A DNA stretch of 64,000 bases, taken from contig NW_023998415.1 of NCBI RefSeq assembly GCF_014805625.2, positions 40,753,487-40,817,486 of the forward strand. The letters run 5' to 3'. Source of the DNA: Glossina fuscipes (taxonomy: Eukaryota > Arthropoda > Insecta > Diptera > Glossinidae). Below are positions 60,719-64,000 of the stretch, piece after piece. Made by a program: the position numbers and the translations under genes. Below the pieces are notes generated by a model. The model searched no databases. It was given only the letters and a program-made list of their open reading frames with translations, and was not told the origin of the DNA. Within the stretch, counting starts at the first letter, position 1. Each line of letters starts with the position of its first letter.

Positions 60719-63700
60719 ATCGAATACATATGAACAATTAAATTATAGATTATTGAATCGCCATTGACCTTGAAAAAAAAAAAACAAATTACATCAGGCA
60801 GAGTAAGCAAGAAATTTCTTTTGAGCATCCAAAGGAATATTGAAAAGATTCATTTCTATCGACCTTAAAGCACAATATGTTGCAAAAGCCTATGTACTCG
60901 TTTCTAGGGACTTTTGAAACATTTTTTTTTTCAAATTATTCATAAATTCAAGATATTTTTGTTTGTTACAACAAAGATTTCTGCTAATACTTGACAGCAA
61001 GCCACTGTTAGCCAACACCGTTCACACATATATAAGATTACACTTAATAAGTACGTAGAGTAACATACAAATGCGGGACGAATATTTAGAAAGCCCGAAA
61101 AAAAATGAACAGGCTTTCGGTCTATTAAATTAAGGATGAAAAATAATGTGAGCAATTGATCAATATATGTAAACAATTTAGTGAGAAGGGATATAATCGA
61201 CTTATTTGGAAATTTAATGCATTCAGCATAAAAGTAATGCAGCTTACACTAAATAACTGTCATAGGTAACGGACGTAGTCTTAAGATAACACCTATTTAA
61301 TACTTTTCCGGCCAATTTAACTATATGGAAAAGTCAACTCAGAATGTTATATGTCAAACTATTAGCGTGAGACACCGCGTTTTGATCTTCAAAATTAGTT
61401 TCCTTCCGTTCCCCGGTAACAGATATAAGAATTGATCTATAAATTGTTAATCAAAAATTATGATAACATTTTATCGCTTACTTACCAAAAGTTCCCCAAT
61501 AAGCTTTAGAAGCCGCTCATCGTTTATTATGTAATCTTTTTGATGGCTTTCAGCTGCAACGCCACCAATCACGCAGAGAGCCTGCTCTTTTATCCCCGCC
61601 GATGTAGCAGAATCTAATATCACATATAAAGAATCATTTATCTCCTTAGCATGCATGGACATAATCGGATCGATTTGATGAGCTTCGCTGAGAATATTTC
61701 TCAATAAACCCAATGATTTTAGTACAATGAGAGGGTTCGAATCATTGAGACAATCCAAAATTCTTCTTATACCTATCGTATTTATAACATTGGTTTTCGT
61801 GCTATCATCAGACTGGTATGTAAGATTCATTAAAGCCCATATGCTATTTAGCCGTAAGGAAGGATGCTCATGTTCTGTAAACTGGCAAAGCTTCTCAATG
61901 ATTCCCGAACCTATGAGTGGTGTTTTTGATGGAGAAAATTCCAGTAATAAATTGCAAATTGTTGCAGTCACTGCGATTAAAAAATCCGTAGAGGCCTCGT
62001 TATTCATTATAAATATTAGTGGTTCCCAAATTGAATGATCCTGAAAACAGCGGCAATGCGTATCATTAATAATAAATTCGATTTTTCGAAACAATTCATT
62101 GTTTAAATCGTATATGCCTATGTATATTGTTATATAATTGCATTCTCATTAATTTTTAACGTTTTGTCTAACAATTAACAATTAACCTTCCTTAATTAAA
62201 ATTTCTTAATAAACATGATTCATAATGCTCTCTATCTAAAGCCTTCATGTTCAATTTATTCAACTGACATTTTCAAAAAATATTTACAATTAAGAATCAT
62301 TTCCCTGACTATTGCAGGTCGAAAGCTTTTTATATACGTGAAGGTCCGAAATCCACCCGGATGGTTTCTTCTTATTTTGCACGTATTTTGAGTACAAAAA
62401 GTCCTACTTATACTCCATTATTTCCAAAATTATTAACGAAAGAGGGCAGAAGAGAAAAGAAAATACAAAATAGGGTAGACTGTGAAGTTATACTTGAAAG
62501 TGAACCGTAACATCAAAGGTTTTGGGAAGAAAAATCAATTATTTCTCATTAAGTCGTAGTGATATTCGCATAATCAAATGGGTCTTCGGTGTCATACAAT
62601 GTTGGCAAAAATAAGCCTAAGATTCAATAGTCAAGAATACAGCAACAAAACAATGCTATGACTTGGCCAAGAGAAAAACCAGAAATCATTATGTATTATA
62701 ATAAAACTAAGGGCAAAAATGCTATATCAATACACCTATAAGAGCGGAACAAATTGCTGGCCCACACGCTATGTTCTTCAACCTTATCGATACAGAAGTT
62801 CTTGCTGTGCGTACGTTATATATGGGAAAAAGTTTGAAAGACTCACCGCACATGTCTTCTAAAGCATTCGAAAGAAGAACTTTGTGTTCCACGTATAACG
62901 GTCCGATCTTAAAATCTACTAACTGCTGGCAGATTTCAATTCAAATCAACAATTGAATGCATTTTGAACACGTATTGTTCCGAATATAGCTGTTAAGCTG
63001 CTTACTGTAATAATAAGCGCAGGAGAGCCAATCTTTAGTATAGGGTGAAGAGTTCGCTACAGACGAAGAGCCAGAGCAAGATGTTACAGAAATTTGCGAA
63101 ATTATCAATGTCTGAAAATTGATTGAAAATCACATTTGGGCGGATTTCGTGCCCGCAAAGGTTAATTATCAATTATATTACCAGTGTGAGATATATGTGC
63201 TTGTGAGCAAAAATTTATTGGGAAAATGTGAGGACACGCTAGCCAAATGACTTTGTCCATTTTCTTTTCTCACACAAGACATTTAGAATAAATAACGAAT
63301 ACTTATTATATAGAATGTTACAATTATTAGAATATTATAGAAACAACAGATTTTAGTCAGTTTATGTTCGTACTTTAAGAGCTGCAGTGCCTGATCTTAT
63401 TGGTTTGTGGCGATAGTATCACAATAATAAGAGAAATTACCTGAAAAGTCGTTCGCAGTTGTTGAACAGAACGTGACAGCGAATGAAGACATCGAATAGA
63501 AGCAATTCTAACCTAGCAAAAGCATAGTAAATTGATGTTAAATTGCATTAATTGTCTTAATAAATGTTACTCGTATTACCTGACTCTCCCAGTCATTTAA
63601 GCTTTGCAATATGCCATCCACAAGACTATTTATGTCGATAATTTTTTTACGTATTGTTTCATCGTTAGCACCCAACGCTGCCAAACATTTTAATGCTGCT

Positions 63701-64000
63701 TGCTTTACGTGCGGTTCGTTTATTTTTATTAATTGAAATAGAGACTTCAGAAGATGATTGCAGATAGCAGCGATTTGTTGAAGCTTAGCGTCCACCTAGA
63801 ATTCGATATGTTTTATCAATGAATAGAGAAAAGCTAAGCAATTTTAAACTAAAACCTCAATGAGTATCGCCAATGTTTCCGCTGCTGAAGCTCTTATTTC
63901 TTGTCTATAATCTTCTGAACAAAGCCTTACTAAACAAGGTAAAGTTCTGTGCAAAATTCTAAGGTCCGTTGAAGGAAGAGTACCAGATCGATATATGTAA
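60158..64000 (-). CDS. ARMC8: ARMC8 homologue, armadillo-repeat subunit of the CTLH/GID ubiquitin ligase (C-terminal part)
   Basis: Exons are 64000-63856 (cut by the window edge), 63795-63580, 63512-63441, 62040-61486 and 60397-60158. They encode 408 residues with all phases consistent, ending DITN. In the CTLH/GID complex ARMC8 (yeast Gid5) is a scaffold for substrate receptors. Diagnostic stretches are YIYRSGTLPSTD...TLPCLVRLCS, LGANDETIRKKII, CLHSLSRSVQQLRT, TICNLLLEFSPSKTPL and NSIWALMNL. They align with vertebrate ARMC8 in order and at near-constant spacing, as I remember that protein. The fold is a run of armadillo helices. The last exon is far more diverged than the rest. Introns 63796-63855 and 63513-63579 are only 60-67 bp, while the next two are 1.4 and 1.1 kb. 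The N-terminal half lies past the window. Confidence 0.9.
60685..60715. repeat. (GA)n microsatellite in the last ARMC8 intron
   Basis: A GA tract of about 15 units in the intron between 60398 and 61485. It creates a Ser/Leu minus-strand frame that is not coding. Confidence 0.9.

Noticed and set aside
1..64000. CRISPR arrays, bacterial operons or ribosomal RNA genes
   Set aside because: None seen. The spliced genes and repeat content are those of an animal nuclear genome.

Overview
The window is AT-rich animal DNA with GT-AG introns, many microsatellites and many decayed transposons. Four multi-exon genes can be read. Their protein relationships (fly-type cytochrome b561, ACX-like adenylyl cyclases), the short introns and the mariner, Tc1 and jockey relics point to a higher fly (Diptera, Cyclorrhapha). 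The exact genus cannot be read from the sequence. Two 10-base N blocks (32845-32854, 52147-52156) show it is a scaffold from an assembly.

Layout. 1-14.3 kb: no supportable gene; diverged copies of a dispersed repeat, microsatellites and one 600-bp insertion flanked by a 14-bp direct repeat. 14.4-24.1 kb, plus strand: a cytochrome b561 (ascorbate-dependent ferrireductase type) gene with four coding exons, a candidate Inr+DPE promoter, and a first coding exon that adds a Gln/Asn-rich 110-residue N-terminus. 25.6-50.8 kb, minus strand: three tandem membrane adenylyl cyclase genes (A 25596-32036, B 36501-42223, C 43453 to about 50.8 kb). Each was assembled exon by exon, with frame kept across every junction. 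A and B are close paralogues and C is more distant. All three keep the two metal-binding Asp of C1 and the Lys, Asp, Asn and Arg of C2, so each may be an active cyclase. A ruined jockey-type LINE lies between A and B, and a ruined Tc1-like transposase lies inside the largest intron of C. 51-60 kb: no cellular gene found; transposon relics, including a mariner with a LINE 3' end nested in it. 60.2-64.0 kb, minus strand: the C-terminal 408 residues of an ARMC8 (CTLH/GID E3 ligase subunit) homologue, whose N-terminal half lies beyond the window.

The cytochrome b561 gene and cyclase A converge tail to tail across 1.45 kb. The clearest biological system here is the cyclase cluster. It is a local gene-family expansion like the Drosophila ACX group, with paralogue-specific C2 loops and intron changes. 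Nothing links cytochrome b561 or ARMC8 to cAMP signalling except position.
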